Shown in pieces: positions 1 to 13,300 of a DNA stretch of 64,000 bases. Origin of the DNA: Oegoconia quadripuncta (lineage: Eukaryota; Arthropoda; Insecta; Lepidoptera; Autostichidae); contig OX438747.1 in NCBI GenBank assembly GCA_949316235.1, positions 6,128,924-6,192,923 on the forward strand, read 5' to 3'. The position numbers and the translations under genes were made by a program. Position 1 is the stretch's first letter; each line of letters opens with the position of its first letter. The notes beneath the pieces are model-generated. The model worked only from the letters and a program-made list of their open reading frames with translations, was not told where the DNA came from and did no database searches.

Positions 1-654
1 TTTTTAAAAACCAAACAACTCGACCGTTTAAAAAAAGTTCGTTCCGACCATTCAAAAGACTAACTACTCCAAATCCGACAAGTCATTTGCTGGAATGCTT
101 GGAAACCTTTAATATTTTGTGAACGCCATGTTGGATTTCTTATCATATTATGTATCCTATGACACTGGAGATCTCAACGAATCTAACGACAACTTGCACT
201 TAAAAATCGGTCGAGACGTTTTGGCTACAGGAGGTAACATAGAAATCTATATACTTACGTCCGGAAAACATTACCCTCCTTCTTGGGGAGGTCTGGTAAA
301 AATAGTGACTATAAATAAAAATTACAATAAACACGGATCAGCGGTTCTATTACATAATTTCATCGATCATCGGTTACGTTCTGACATGTGATTGGTTGAC
401 TCATCGCTTGCTTGGCAATTTGACGGTTCCTCATTGGTCAACGTAATCGATGACGATGCCGATGAAGTCACATAATCCAAGGCCAGATCGTACAGAAATT
501 TAGTAAATGACCGCAGACAGATATTGCATTAAATAACGCAAGTTACATACTTGGAGGATGACTGGAAACGCGGTGGCGAAGTCACTGAATGGGATTGGCG
601 CGGGATGTATTTCCATGTGAATGACTTCACCATTGCTCTAAAGTTATGACATAC
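1..654. other. UBR4 intron 51 (partial), no recognised exon
   Basis: It lies between the exon 51 donor and the window edge. I searched the minus strand for the acidic UBR4 segment that follows in human and did not find it. An unrelated 90-codon plus-strand frame at 119-391 has no family features. The stretch 384-480 is a copy of a dispersed repeat. Confidence 0.4.
384..480 (+). repeat. Dispersed repeat (GATTGGTTGACTC family), copy 1
   Basis: A roughly 95 bp block with TTGGTTGACTCATCG, a CGGCAATTT/TGGCAATTT core and CGATGA, shared with 7650-7745 and 53975-54050. The three copies share the same order of motifs with moderate divergence. Class unknown; possibly the end of a non-autonomous DNA element. 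Confidence 0.5.
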
Positions 655-3600
655 CCGGTGTGTTAGGAGGCGACGGTATGTAGACGCGACGTCTCTTCAC
701 CCTTGGTCGCAGGACTCTCATTAACGCCGCTTTGGCGCCGAAACTTATGTTCTGATCTTCGGCCAATAGAAGTGATAGGTAGATTTGGTTGCCAAAGTCA
801 GTCTGAAAATTAAAAAATACGTAAAACATTGTTAGGTTCACACAAATCACAAGTTTCTACACTATATTCTGGTGGATTATTTTTGTCCATAGACCATTTT
901 TTTTTTTTTTTTTTTATTATTAAAAACTGGTTTCGCGTTTGGCCACAATCTCACCTGATGGAAAGTGACGATGTAGCCGAAGATGTATCACGCGCACCCA
1001 GTAAATGCCTATTCACTCACTTGAAGATCCCAAGGTTGTAAGTGTCGGGAAAAACCGACGCGGGCAGTGAGTTCCATACCTTAGCAGTCCGCATTATAAA
1101 TGACGAAGCAAAGAGCTTAGTGCGGATGTTCGGTATGTTGATTTCTTTCCGAATCCTGTCAGATTTTATAGTCTTCTAAAAAATGTTTTAGTTCGATGTG
1201 TACATGCCAACCGCATATGCGGTGGTGTCCGAATCTACCGTCTGCCGGACGAACGAGGAAGACTAGGAATTATAGCAAATTGAACTTCTAATATAAAAAA
1301 AAATAATAATACACGCACTTCCTAAAGTATTAACAACGAAACTAAATTCCCATATCCCTTAATAAATTCCCTTAAATACTTCATTGCTCAATATAATGAA
1401 GAGCGATCACACAAGTAGTCTACATAGGCGTTTTTATGAAAAATTTTGTATCTTAATAAGATATAAAGTTTGTAGATATAAAGTTCTCTTTTGATACCGT
1501 TCGATGATACACCTCGTCAACTTACACAGTCCGGTTCAGCGTGAAGCTGGAACGCGTGTATGGTATCTGCGAGGGCATGCAGCGTATGCTCGGCGTGGCG
1601 CAGTCCATAGGATAGCACGCCGGGAGCGCCGCCAGGGGACGAACGGCACGCGGCGAGCCGCCACAGCACGCTCGTCAGCAGCGCCACCAGATGCGGTTCC
1701 TTCTCATCGGTGAAATCGCCCTTCCACAGCGGCGACCAGTCGCCTAACGAATCGTCAATAGATTTGATAAGCAATTTTTAGTTATATTCATTTGTTTTAT
1801 ACGCACAGTGTAACAGTAAAATCGATAGTGGGTAACGTTATATCAGTAAGGTCAGGTACTGAGAAAAGTTACGGGAACAATACGGAATGCAACAAATCTT
1901 AAGTCTAGTCTTAATTCTATTGAATGATCTTAATACTATTGAATGATCATAATCTCTTAAAAATCTGTTTCAGAAATAGTTAAGGCGCTGAATAGAGCCA
2001 ATGACCTTGAGCAATGGATACGCCCACTTAATGTTCGATAAAGCAGCGCTGCGTCTGCGACACGGTCAATATGCGTACCGTCAGACGAGTCGACCTTACG
2101 GGAAACCTTCTTGCGAACTGAACTTTGAGTTAGAGCTCTCCTAAATGCAACAGGTGGCGCTGTTCGCGAAATAAAAAACAACACAAAATAATAATATAAC
2201 AAGGATGATTTATTGAAATATAAATGTATAGGTATTCATAGAATGTTTTCAAAAATAAGTTTGGGACCAGAATGTTTCAGACACGGCGAAATAAATAAAT
2301 AAAAAGTGTTATTTTTAAACGACTTCAAAAAAGGAGTATGTACACCGATATCTCCGAGATTTGGCGGTTGATTCACATGGTTCTTTTTGTAAATGAAAGG
2401 GGATACCGTCGAGTTGGTCCCATTGTAATTTCAGCGCAATCGGTCCAGTAGTTTTTGTGTAATCATGGTAAATATCAGAATGGCATTACATATTTAGACG
2501 ATTGCGTAGTTTTTACACAGGGAAACTAAGTAGATACAGTTTGGGTTTGTATGGAAAAAGTGTAGACTAGATCGGTGTGATTATCAGCAATAAATATGAC
2601 AAATCGAAGATCATCAGGTCGAGCTGGTACACCCGAACTGCCCATTTAACCTGTAGGAGCGAGAAGGTCGCCATCGCACAAAAATTATCATGGAGATTAG
2701 CAACCACGGATAATACTAATAACTTTTTTTAACCGACTTCAAAAAAGGAGGAGGTTCTGTATTATTTATGTATGTACATCGATTAGTCCGAGATTTTTAA
2801 GCCGATTTACGTCGGTGTGATTATCAACAATAAATATGACAAATCGAAGATCATCAGGTCGAGCTGGTATACCCCAAGTGCCCACCTAACCTGTAGGAGC
2901 GAGAAGGTTCGCCATCGCACAAAAATTATCATGGAGATTAGCAACCACGGATAATACTAATAACTTTTTTTAACCGACTTCAAAAAAGGAGGAGGTTCTG
3001 TATTATTTATGTATGTACATCGATTAGTCCGAGATTTTTAAGCCGATTTACGTCGGTGTGATTATCAACAATAAATATGACAAATCGAAGATCATCAGGT
3101 CGAGCTGGTATACCCCAAGTGCCCACCTAACCTGTAGGAGCGAGAAGGTTCGCCATCGCACAAAAATTATCATGGAGATTAGCAACCACGGATAAATACT
3201 AATAACTTTTTTTAACCAACTTCAAAAAAGGAGGAGGTTCTGTAATCTTTATGTATGTACATCGATTAGTCCGACATTTTTAGGCCGATTTACGTGATTA
3301 TAAGGCCGTGCCTGCGCTCACGCTGCTCAGCGGACTCCTCGGCAAGCCGATCGTGTATAAAACCGAGTCTATGCTCGTTCTGTTCTGGAGTTTCCTGGCG
3401 AATACGTGATTTAACGTAATCTTTCATAGCTACTAGACGTACTCGGCGAGCTTCGGGCGTCTCCTGGGAACGCGAAATTGCGTTCCGTGAGGCATTTTTT
3501 TCAAGCCGTAGTACCCTTTCAGTTTCGGTTTCTTTTGACCGACAGTTCTTTAAACGAGCAGCACCTTTCGTAAGCCTGCCCATATTGGTCAATTAATATA

Positions 3601-6600
3601 TTTTATTATTTTGTAATGTCTGACCAGACACTAAAAAGAATTAAATAAAAAAGGATTTAAAAAAAACGACTTCAAAAAACCCGGAAAAAATAATTTAATT
3701 AAACTACTGCAATATTAATAACTGAAAAGTATGAAATAAAAAACCAGAGCAGAATGTTCTTTAGAGATAAATATACACTATTATATATAATGAGAATACA
3801 ATACAATTTATATGCTATACAATAATAGTTAGGTATAATGATCATTGAGTTCGTGGGGCACCCATTTGTCAAGCTTTTTTACCTTGCCAATTTGACGCAA
3901 ATTGACCAATATTGTTTTGACGCTAACGTCGAAAGCTGCTGCTAATTCAGCCGTAAATTGTGTATCATCAGCTTTTTAGAATAGCATCCATCAGCAATCA
4001 CATCAATTATCGGTATACCGTTTTTCCTAAGGCTTCCTTCTGCTATCGCAAAATTTCTTTCTTTTTCCCCTGCTTTCTTCATAGTTTCTTGAGCAACCCT
4101 TTGCCAATTTCTGGACAGAACGTCATGTTGGGTTTGGTATTTTTTATTTGAAATAAGAGGTAGATTTATTGCCGTAGAAAACTCTTTCAAATGTGAATGA
4201 CCACCACCAATAGATATTATGCCTGCTATGGCACAACTATTGACATCTAAGTAATCATCCTCCGGATAATCACTTTCTATATGAAACTTTAAATTGCACA
4301 TTCTACACACGAAAGTAAATTTAGAGATGAGCCCATCTTGTTTTTCGTTTATTAAATCGATAGTATTCAGATTACAGCCAAGAGGTCCGTTCAAATTTCT
4401 TGCAATTTTTTATAAAAATGGGAGTTGGCTACAAACCGCCGACAGATGCAGATTTCTTATTCCGTATTCTGATCACTTGTAATCTGATAAGTCTGAAACA
4501 GAAAACTTTCGTTATTATTTTATTAGTTAATATTATATTTACCGACTACGGCCCATTATAATTATTATTTCGTCTTTGGCCTAAGTGTTTCTCAAAAAAC
4601 AAGACAATAAGGCGGTCATCACGAACAAAATACTTTTTAGTCATATTTTCCGTAGTCAGGAATTAGTTTTTGTCTTTTATTTCATATATTATATAGCGCA
4701 TTTGACGTTAGTTTGACATTTAGTTGACCATTCAGGTTACTAAGCCATTAGTTAGTACATACCTCTTCATCTTTTTTTTTTCTGAACACCTTGTGCCTCA
4801 ATGTCGTACCTGTCATTAAAAGATAATATTATTGAAACACTTCAGGAAAACTTTTTGAATAAAATCTGTTAACTTTAATGTTTTATTTTTTATTTTTTTC
4901 GTAATAGGTACATCCTATACATACACTCTGCAACGTTTGTCGGGTTAATTTTGTTAGACCTTATATATTATGATGGCCGAATCTGTGATTTTCGTAAGTC
5001 TATGGTAATTCTCAATAGATTATTTTAGCGGTTGAAAGGAATTTATTTGTTTTTTTTTATATAATTTTTATTATATGTCTCATTGGCAATCATTTTATAA
5101 AAATCTCAAAGTTATGCTTTTGTTTTATGATGACCTTTACATATTTCTTTCGACAAGGTTTGTTTTTGGTCAAAAATAACAATATTGCCTATTATCTATT
5201 TCAGAAATCCTAGATACTGGTAAAAATAATAATTTTACTCACTCTTGCAAAACAAGTCCGGTTGATGACTCTTCAGGGCCCAAATGATTTTTAGAACTGA
5301 AAATCAAAGAATTGTAGTACGTCAGCACCTAGGAATATGTAATGACGAAATGTACACAGCCATGCACAAAAATGAAATTTTTGATAAATATCACTTAGAC
5401 ATGTAAAAAAAGATTACAGGATTTATTTAGACATACAATAAATAAAAGCAAATAAAATAAAAAAGACAAGAAAAGTACTGGGATCGATCCAGCACGACGA
5501 AATTCAAGCGACAAGCCCAAGTCGACTGAGCCAAACGTCTTACATAAGCGGTGACGAAAAAAGGTACCTATACATCCCGTATCAGTAGACGCAACTACAA
5601 AATAGTGAAAACATAATTATGGTTGCGTTTTATAAATTTGGTGTTTCATGTACATACTTAATTAATTAAAAAGAGATATAATATTTTATTATACTTACTT
5701 TACAACCTCCATCATGTGTTTCTGATTTCTTTTATATTGCCGTTTCTTCGGTTTTGTTTTTTTTTCGAGTCCATTTTCTATTATTAACTTTACCAACTTA
5801 TTTATTTACAACTTTGATTACCTACCTAATAAATAAAATTATTTACACACATACAAAATTTTACCCTAATTAAATAAACAAAACAAGAAAAGAAAGTCCT
5901 GAATATGAATATGAAAAAAAGTTCGAATATTTGGGAGAGCGTCTCAGCGCACAACACAGGTCCATCCAGCAACGCGCCTAAGCGATCACTGTCGCATTGA
6001 GTACGAGTAACAGAGAAAGCGTTACTTAGAATTATAGGGCGTAAGTGCAAATCACAAAATTAATTATTTCAATTAAAATAGACGCATTATTGAAAATCTA
6101 AAACATGAATTTGTTTTAGTAACATATACGACACAATATTGTACAAAATATCATTTATGTTAGTGAATGCATATCTGAGAAAAATAAGATTTCATGCATT
6201 TTTAGATGCTACTTTGCAATTAAATTCTATCGAGAGAAGATTGTGTAATTATGTTTTGAAAACATGAATCATGTCAGAAATATGATCAATTTTACCTATA
6301 ACTTTTTTTATAATGATACGAGCTATATGCTTTACAAAAAATGATAATCTTTCAACGCAATTGGCTGCTGTCAGCCTCTTAAGAGTAAACGTCTTACCGC
6401 TGTAAGGTTTGACGGGCGTGGGCGCAGTGAACTTGACAAGATGATGCGGCCTGGCGATGGCCACTCCCCTCGCGAGGAGTACTAGCCGGAAGTACGCCTC
6501 GGGGTCAATGTTGCGGGCGTCAGACGTGTCGCGGAGTTCGCGCAGGGATGTGCACACGTGCTTTAGTATTGCTTGATCCTGTTTTAACAATATGTGATTA

Positions 6601-7349
6601 AATTATCGACAAGGACGACAGTATTGCGGATGAGTTTCGTCTTATCAACAGAATGTTTAGCTTCTTGTTTCTAAATAGGTAATTTAGGGAATTATAGTTT
6701 AATGGTGTTACGTGATGCCTATGACGAAATGTGGTGATTAAAATGGCGCTCATGAAAAGATTGAAGGGATTGTAAATAGTCAGTAAACACTTGATCCTGG
6801 TCACGGCCCCAAATCGGATTTTTGAACAACTCTTCTGTACTTGTTTGCCCACCTCCACCTGTGACGATAGCAGTTACTGCCGGATACGACATCATCTTGC
6901 TATTTACGAAAAACTTGCAAGTTCCTCGCTGGAATGGTCCCCCTAGAAATCGCAGCGTTTTAACTGACCGGTTGCAACGGTGTTACCGGAGTTAATGGGT
7001 GACCGCTCGTAGCATTTTCATACAAATGTTTCCTTGAATCCGAAGCGTAATGAGAGGAAGTCATACCGCTGCAATGAAGATTTAAGGTGGTTTGTTGTTG
7101 AAGTGTAACCTTGTACTGATGGTAATGTGTGTGGTGCACGGCGCGTAACAGACACTGCGCCCGCGCATGCAGATGCGCGGATGCGGGCGCGCAGAGCAGC
7201 CGGCGCGCCGCCTCGGCCCCGCCCTCCGCCCCAGCGGCCGCGCCTATTGCCGCCGGTGCACCTGCACCCAGCTCCAGAGCCTCCAATGCGGCACACGCCA
7301 GACTCTCCAGTGAGCTCGGCTTCCACGCGCTGCTGCCGCTGTCAGCCTC
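655..7349 (-). CDS. UBR4: UBR4 exons 48-51 (last exons inside the window)
   Basis: Exons: 7110-7349, 6398-6578, 1526-1743, 655-802. Exon 48 is Ala/Gly-rich and CpG-rich, a low-complexity expansion where human has SSLEALESCFAVG; it ends HHTHYHQYK before an unusual donor GTTACA. Exon 49 ([19 protein letters not shown]) matches human DLDPEVFQRLVITARSIA. Exon 50 ([12 protein letters not shown]) matches human TVNALVDIIHGY. Exon 51 ([20 protein letters not shown]) matches human [20 protein letters not shown] and ends with one leftover base at the donor near 654, so coding continues past position 1. Intron 49 is 4.65 kb. Confidence 0.92.
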
Positions 7350-10300
7350 CTGCTAACGGTAACGGTAGATAAAAGCCTTTGTTTCTACAGTCACACACAT
7401 ACGATAATAAGCTAACAAATCAACAACATTGCAACTATATAGAGTTTAAAAGTTGGTAAAATACAGTCAATACCCGCATAAGTTTCCTTAAAACTAACAA
7501 CGGGCTTACTAACAACTATTTTAATTGAACAATAAAACGGTGTTAGATACATGAAACACAAAATCGGATAAAAGTAACGAACTCTAAAAATAGTAAAGTA
7601 TACTATTAATAATAATAATTCAATCGATATCGTTTTCAATTACATTATGACCTGCGCTTGGTTGACTCAATGCTCGTACGGCAATTTAACGTTTTCTGAT
7701 TGGATAAGGTTACCAATGACGATATCGATCGATGAAATTACAAAATACCGTGCAAGATTCCGAGCGCAACGAGTAAGACCCGGCAAAGTTGATACGATAA
7801 TTATTTAATAAATTATCGAAATGTGAAATGGCTACCTGAGTGACTTTGCTGGAAGATGGACACGCGGAAGGATCTTCGTTCTCTTCCGGCCATCCAAATT
7901 GCTCCTTATTCTTGCCATAAACCTAAAAAAAACATGTAATTAATTAAATTAATAACAATAGCAGGCTTTGCTTGTGAGTAATTAAAAACAATAAGGCAAC
8001 TAACCTTCACAGAATCAACCATAGTAACACCGTCGGGGTCTTGAGACGGGCCAAAGGTGATGACGAGTTTTTTGTCCGACTGCAACGATTCCTCACGCGT
8101 CAGCGGTATGTCAAACCAGCGGTTACGGACGACCATCGTTGGGATGGTCCTGTTGTAGAGCTGGAAAAAATTATAAAATTGAACAGTGTTCTCATTGTGA
8201 TATGTCACAATGTCACATTAGCCTTAATAAAATAAATAATAATAATTGAATATAAAGAATGACTTACTTCCACAAATGAAGGAGCTCTGGTCACGTCTTG
8301 ACTTCCAAGAAGGAGTCGTATGCCGCAGATTACCATATTGGGATCAGAGTTGACCACATCCATTTGGAATCCACTCAACTTAGTAGATACCACGTACAAT
8401 CCTACACAAAAATGTGGTTTAATATTGACGAGCGTATTATTTGACAAAAATCAGGAGGGGACTATCCTATTAATGGTAACTCGTTTACGCCTGGTGAGTG
8501 CAAGTCGTAAATACGGTGTCTTAGTCTTGCAATTTAGTCGCCAAGTTACTAGGTTAGAATAATTTATACAGGTTATAGTGTAAGCGGCTACGTAACCTTC
8601 AAGATGGTAATCAATTATTTACAGTAATATCTAAATTATATAAATATGTCGCCCACTTACACCAACCATCTAGTCCCAAACGAAGTAAAGCTTGTACCAT
8701 AGTTACTAGAAACGGATAAATATATATATAAACATCCATGACTCGGGAATAAATGTTCGTATTCATGACACAAACATTTACCTCTCACGGGATTCGAACC
8801 CGCAACCGAATTATAGGTTATATGACAAAAGAGACTTTAATATTGTTTCCTACCTGTGGTGTTCAGGCGGTGTTTCATTTGTGCCACGTTATATACTTGC
8901 AGGAGATCATTGCCACCAAACTCGATGTCTGTCATAGCAACACAGTGCTCGAAGAAATCTATCGGGAACTGGGGCGCTCCATTCGCATTGGATTTTATAA
9001 TTGCCTAATGGATAAACACATTATTAGTACATTGAAATTTATCGACTAACCATGCATGAAGTATCCTATGATGATGAAGATTTAATTTGAATTGAAGAGG
9101 CAATGAAATTGGTGATATAATGGCAGCTGCACTAATCTATAACCAACCAGCAGGAGCTAGCAGGAGTTTCCCTACGAGGGCACGAGATAAAAGCCCGCTC
9201 CATGCTGTATGTGAGTAAGAGTGTCGTAAAGCTTCATTCTCGTTTCATTGTAGAAAGATTATAGGTTCGAACCTAACCTATCCATGTCGGGGTGCCAAAT
9301 ACTCCCGTGCTCGCTTCGCTCGCACTCGAATTAGAACTCGACGAAACTACTGGGAATCCCTAGTATCATTTGTTCTGTTGATAGAACTAGTGAGACAAAA
9401 ATTCCCATTAGTTCGGCCAACAGAACTGTCCAACAGAACTACTGGGAACATAAGGGTTATTCTCTCAGACTATTCAGCAGTTCACACATCCTTTGAGATG
9501 TGTTAACCGAGTGCATATATTATGTCTTGACGGCGCATGGGCGTACAATATTCACATGAATTTGGTTGATATTCGAATCGTTAAAATTTTATTATTGCAA
9601 AAAGCTGCTCGCTCAAATCGCTCTATGTGAGAGGGTTATGTCCAGTAGGAGACTTTTATAGGCTATTGATGTGAGTACGTTGTTATTTATTATATGACTT
9701 AACGATTATCACCATCGACTAATATGGAAGTGAGCAAAGCAATCACAAGATTTGTTTATTTCCTGTTCGGATATTTGATGTTTTCTCGTTGTTTAATGTT
9801 GACGATAAACAGTGATTAAGTGAAGTAAAAACAGTATAGCAAGTATCAACTTAATTCCGATTTCAACCTTAAGATTGCTTAGTACGCACCTGCTGCGCTT
9901 TTCCCTTCGCGTGGTGCGCGACGAGCCGCGGGCGTCTGCGTGGCGCATGCGTGGGCTGGATAGCGGGCGAGAGCCAGTAGCCGGTGTGCTCCTGACTGGC
10001 CGCGTACATGCGCAGACTGCCGTCCTCGCACAGCAGTATCAGAGTGCTCTTCTGCTCGCCGCCACCGCCGCACCAGTGCCGCACAGCAACCATATCCGTT
10101 ATCTTCGCTTTCGCTGGCACCACCTGATGTTAAAAAAATCATAATAAATAAAATCTCCTGTAAAAGTTCGCAGTTCCTACGTATTCGGAATACCTATTGA
10201 TATGGACCTAATAATGCTGTATGCTACTCTCAATGTTTATAATTTAAAGCATCGTTTTTAACTGGTAGATTTTTTATCATTTACGGCTGTAAATCTTCCA

Positions 10301-13300
10301 AAAGTAAAAAAATAAATATTATTTTAATGCACAAAGAGTGAGTGCTTCATCGCAATTACACCTGCCCGCCTAGACAGCACGTTGACGTTTCGAATCTCGT
10401 GATTGATCGGCTGTCAACTGTTCGCAATTTATAGACCGCCAATCAAACGTGAGAAATGAATCGATGGCGTTTGTCGTTATAGAAACATTTGGCTGTCAAG
10501 GAACTCTTAAGGCCGAAGGTGGAAGCGCGTTCACCCGGACCTGCTGGCCAGACTTCTGTTACCTTTATTTCCTGCACGTGTATATTATTCGGAGTCAGCA
10601 TGAGCACAACAGGATTGTTAGACGCCTGCATGACAGCCGTAATAAGTCCCGGATGGCCCGGCACTTCGGCCCATTGGCACAGAGACTGCACCGCGCCCTG
10701 CTTGCCGCCGCCCCGTCCTCCCTCTTTTTGCGTCGACGTTGAGGACAAAGTGATCAATGCTGTTCCTGTTGCGAAACAAAAAGGAAATATAGATAAACGT
10801 TTTAAACACCCCAAAAAAAAATTGCGGCATTTTTATCATATTAAAGAAGTGTGCAACTTCTCGAAGCTAAACATTATTAATGCTTAGGCTTCGAATATTA
10901 AGTTAATTAATAAGCATCTAATGATATCAAAAAGATGCTTCAGGGTTACCTTTGACACTATCTTCAACAGTGTTGAGAGGCGCCAGGAAGCTCTTGCCTT
11001 GAGCGTACGAGAAGAAAAGCATTTTGAGGGTGTGTGAGTAGTAAATGGACACACCACCTCCGCCAACTAAACCAGCTACGTCCTAAAGAAATAAAAGTTA
11101 TCATTATTATAGTGGCGGGTATACTGACCGAAGCGCAAATAGCCGCCGGGTCGCCGAGTGAGCAATTTGGCACCTGTTTAGTTTAAATTCTACACAATAC
11201 CTGTATCTCGGGGTGCAGCACTTCCAGTGTGTTGGTGACGTAGAAGGTGCCGAGTGAGGCCCGTGATTCCTCGCTCATTGGCTGCCAGTAGATGTGACCG
11301 GCCGAGCTCATACACAGCATGTGCATCACGCCGTCCTGGTTTACGAACGTTACGTCGCGGACCTGAACACAAATAATGTTGCTATCATCGTTTGAGCATT
11401 ATGAAGCAAATGATGTCAACAATGGAAATAATGCAGTGATGCAGAAAGCACAAAAATTTCATATTATGCATTTGGGTTAGCGTTTGACCTCGATAACACC
11501 TTCATCAAAAGTGACGATGAGGCCGAAGGTGAAACCGCGCTCACCTAGAACCTCCAACTTATTTAAAGGACTGGTTATCTCGTCTCAAACAGCCGGAACA
11601 CATCAATTCAATCAATATTGCTTAGCTGCGATTTAGACGATTCTAAATTTGTTTATCTAAAATGTTACAAAGATATATTTACAGGTGTCACAAAAACCGA
11701 TATAGGTTAATCCGAACACCGTACCAATGTCATCATTGGACACTCATGCATGAATAGTGATTTCTATTGTAGCTTGTAATTAGTCACTTATTTGTCTGCC
11801 TACATACATACACCTACAAAGACGAACTGACGCTGGTGATATCAAATAAAGACTGAACACAGCATGGGGTTGTTGAAAACTACAACGCAACTTCCTAATC
11901 AATGGTAGGTTATACACATATATTACTATGTTGCCTAGTTACTTAGTGTGGAACTAGATGGCTTTGTCTGTGTATGTCCATTGTCCAAGGATATTATTAT
12001 TACATGGTATACAAGGCACCCAACGTCAAATTCTGATTCTTATAGAAGATAAGCTTTAAAATATTGAAATCAAATTCCATAAGTAGTGATACCTTTCCGC
12101 TGGGTACTAAGAAGTGATGCAGGGGATTATTAAGGTCCCGGCTTAGGTCGAAAATCTTCACGAAGTCCGAGGTGGCAAGTGCAAGCTGCGTCTGCGAGCC
12201 CGGCAACCATATCGTCTTTATTATGTAGTTGTTCCCTTCCAATCCAGTTGTCAGGACCAAGTGATCCGCTACTGCGCCTGTAATTAGTAAAATTATGAAA
12301 GCGGAATTTATTCAAAGATATAACAAGTGAACTGATCCCTTCCATTCATATAGAAGCTTTATATTTTATTACAATATACTTTCAAAGTGGTATTTGCACA
12401 GACTTCCCCAAGAAAGCCCTTGCGGCTCACTGCCTGCAGCACGGTTCCAGTGATTCCATTTTCAAACGATTAGTTTTAAGTTATTGTAGTCACAGAAAAA
12501 GTATTGCATCAACTGCGTAATTAGTCAATTTAGCATGACCTCATGACCTGACAGTTACTATAAAATAGTATAAGATACTATTCCCGTTGAAAGCAGCAGG
12601 CTTAGCTTACCACCACTGTTGAAGGTGAGTACATGACACTCCTTGAGGCCACAGACGGCAAGCAAGTCCTCGTTCCACGGGTTGCTACTGAGACTTAGTA
12701 CGGTGAACGGAATCGGCGCCGACGACAGCCGCGTCAGCGTTAGCTTGTGCTTTGACGAGTCCGCTTGTTTCAGCAGTGCAGAGAGTTGAAGCACGGTGAT
12801 TTTTCCTAAACAGATTTTAATATTAATACCATACTCAAAGTGAAATCTCTCAAGCTGTAAGAACGAACCCATTTCCTGATGGAAGTACGTATAAGGCGAC
12901 TAAGTATAAAGAGGAGGATTTTGGTTCAGCGGATTAGAAGTTGATATGGTAGTGACAGTGTATACTTGTAGCTCGAAGAACGGATGCCCAGTGGGACATT
13001 AAAGTTCTAGAGCGCAGACCAAGCAACGGCAAGTGGAGCGTAAACCGTTCTCCCATTAGGTGGGCGGAGACCATAAAGAAGTTAGTGGGACGTCGCTGGA
13101 TGCATACCGCTTCCAATCGGTCGCTCTATGTACAGCTATGGACGTCCTTGGCTGATATGATGAAGTTGAATTAATTGCAAAAAAATAGATCCATTTACTT
13201 TATTACACTTTGAAAAAGGTACATGGTTTGTTCCAGCCCAACTTGTGTCAGCTGCACCTGCACAGAACCGACTGTAGGAAAGACACAAATCTATGCCCCG

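Larger units (their letters stand above)
2310..3660 (-). mobile_element. Helitron-like remnant with tandem array
   Basis: The block contains several copies of the ACTTCAAAAAAGGAG motif, a three-unit 240 bp tandem array (2572-3295) and, next to it, a minus-strand reading frame with ETPEQ/ETPEA repeats like the N-terminal region of Helitron-encoded helicases. Together these suggest a degraded Helitron. I cannot see Rep or helicase motifs, nor clear ends, so the class is an inference. It lies in UBR4 intron 49. Confidence 0.45.

Noticed and set aside
119..391. 90-codon plus-strand frame near the left edge
   Set aside because: No recognisable domain, lies inside UBR4 intron 51, and ends at a dispersed repeat.
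540..650. Possible further UBR4 exon before position 654 on the minus strand
   Set aside because: The readable peptide does not resemble the acidic segment expected next in UBR4, and the borders are weak.
2572..3295. CRISPR-like array
   Set aside because: Units are 240 bp head-to-tail copies without spacers, in a eukaryotic intron.
7127..7372. Plus-strand open frames over GC-rich UBR4 exons (also 10489-10887, 14465-14758, 22344-22589, 29191-29576)
   Set aside because: They are antisense shadows of conserved minus-strand exons and show no family features.
8753..9049. 98-codon plus-strand frame
   Set aside because: It crosses a SINE and is antisense to conserved UBR4 exon 44.
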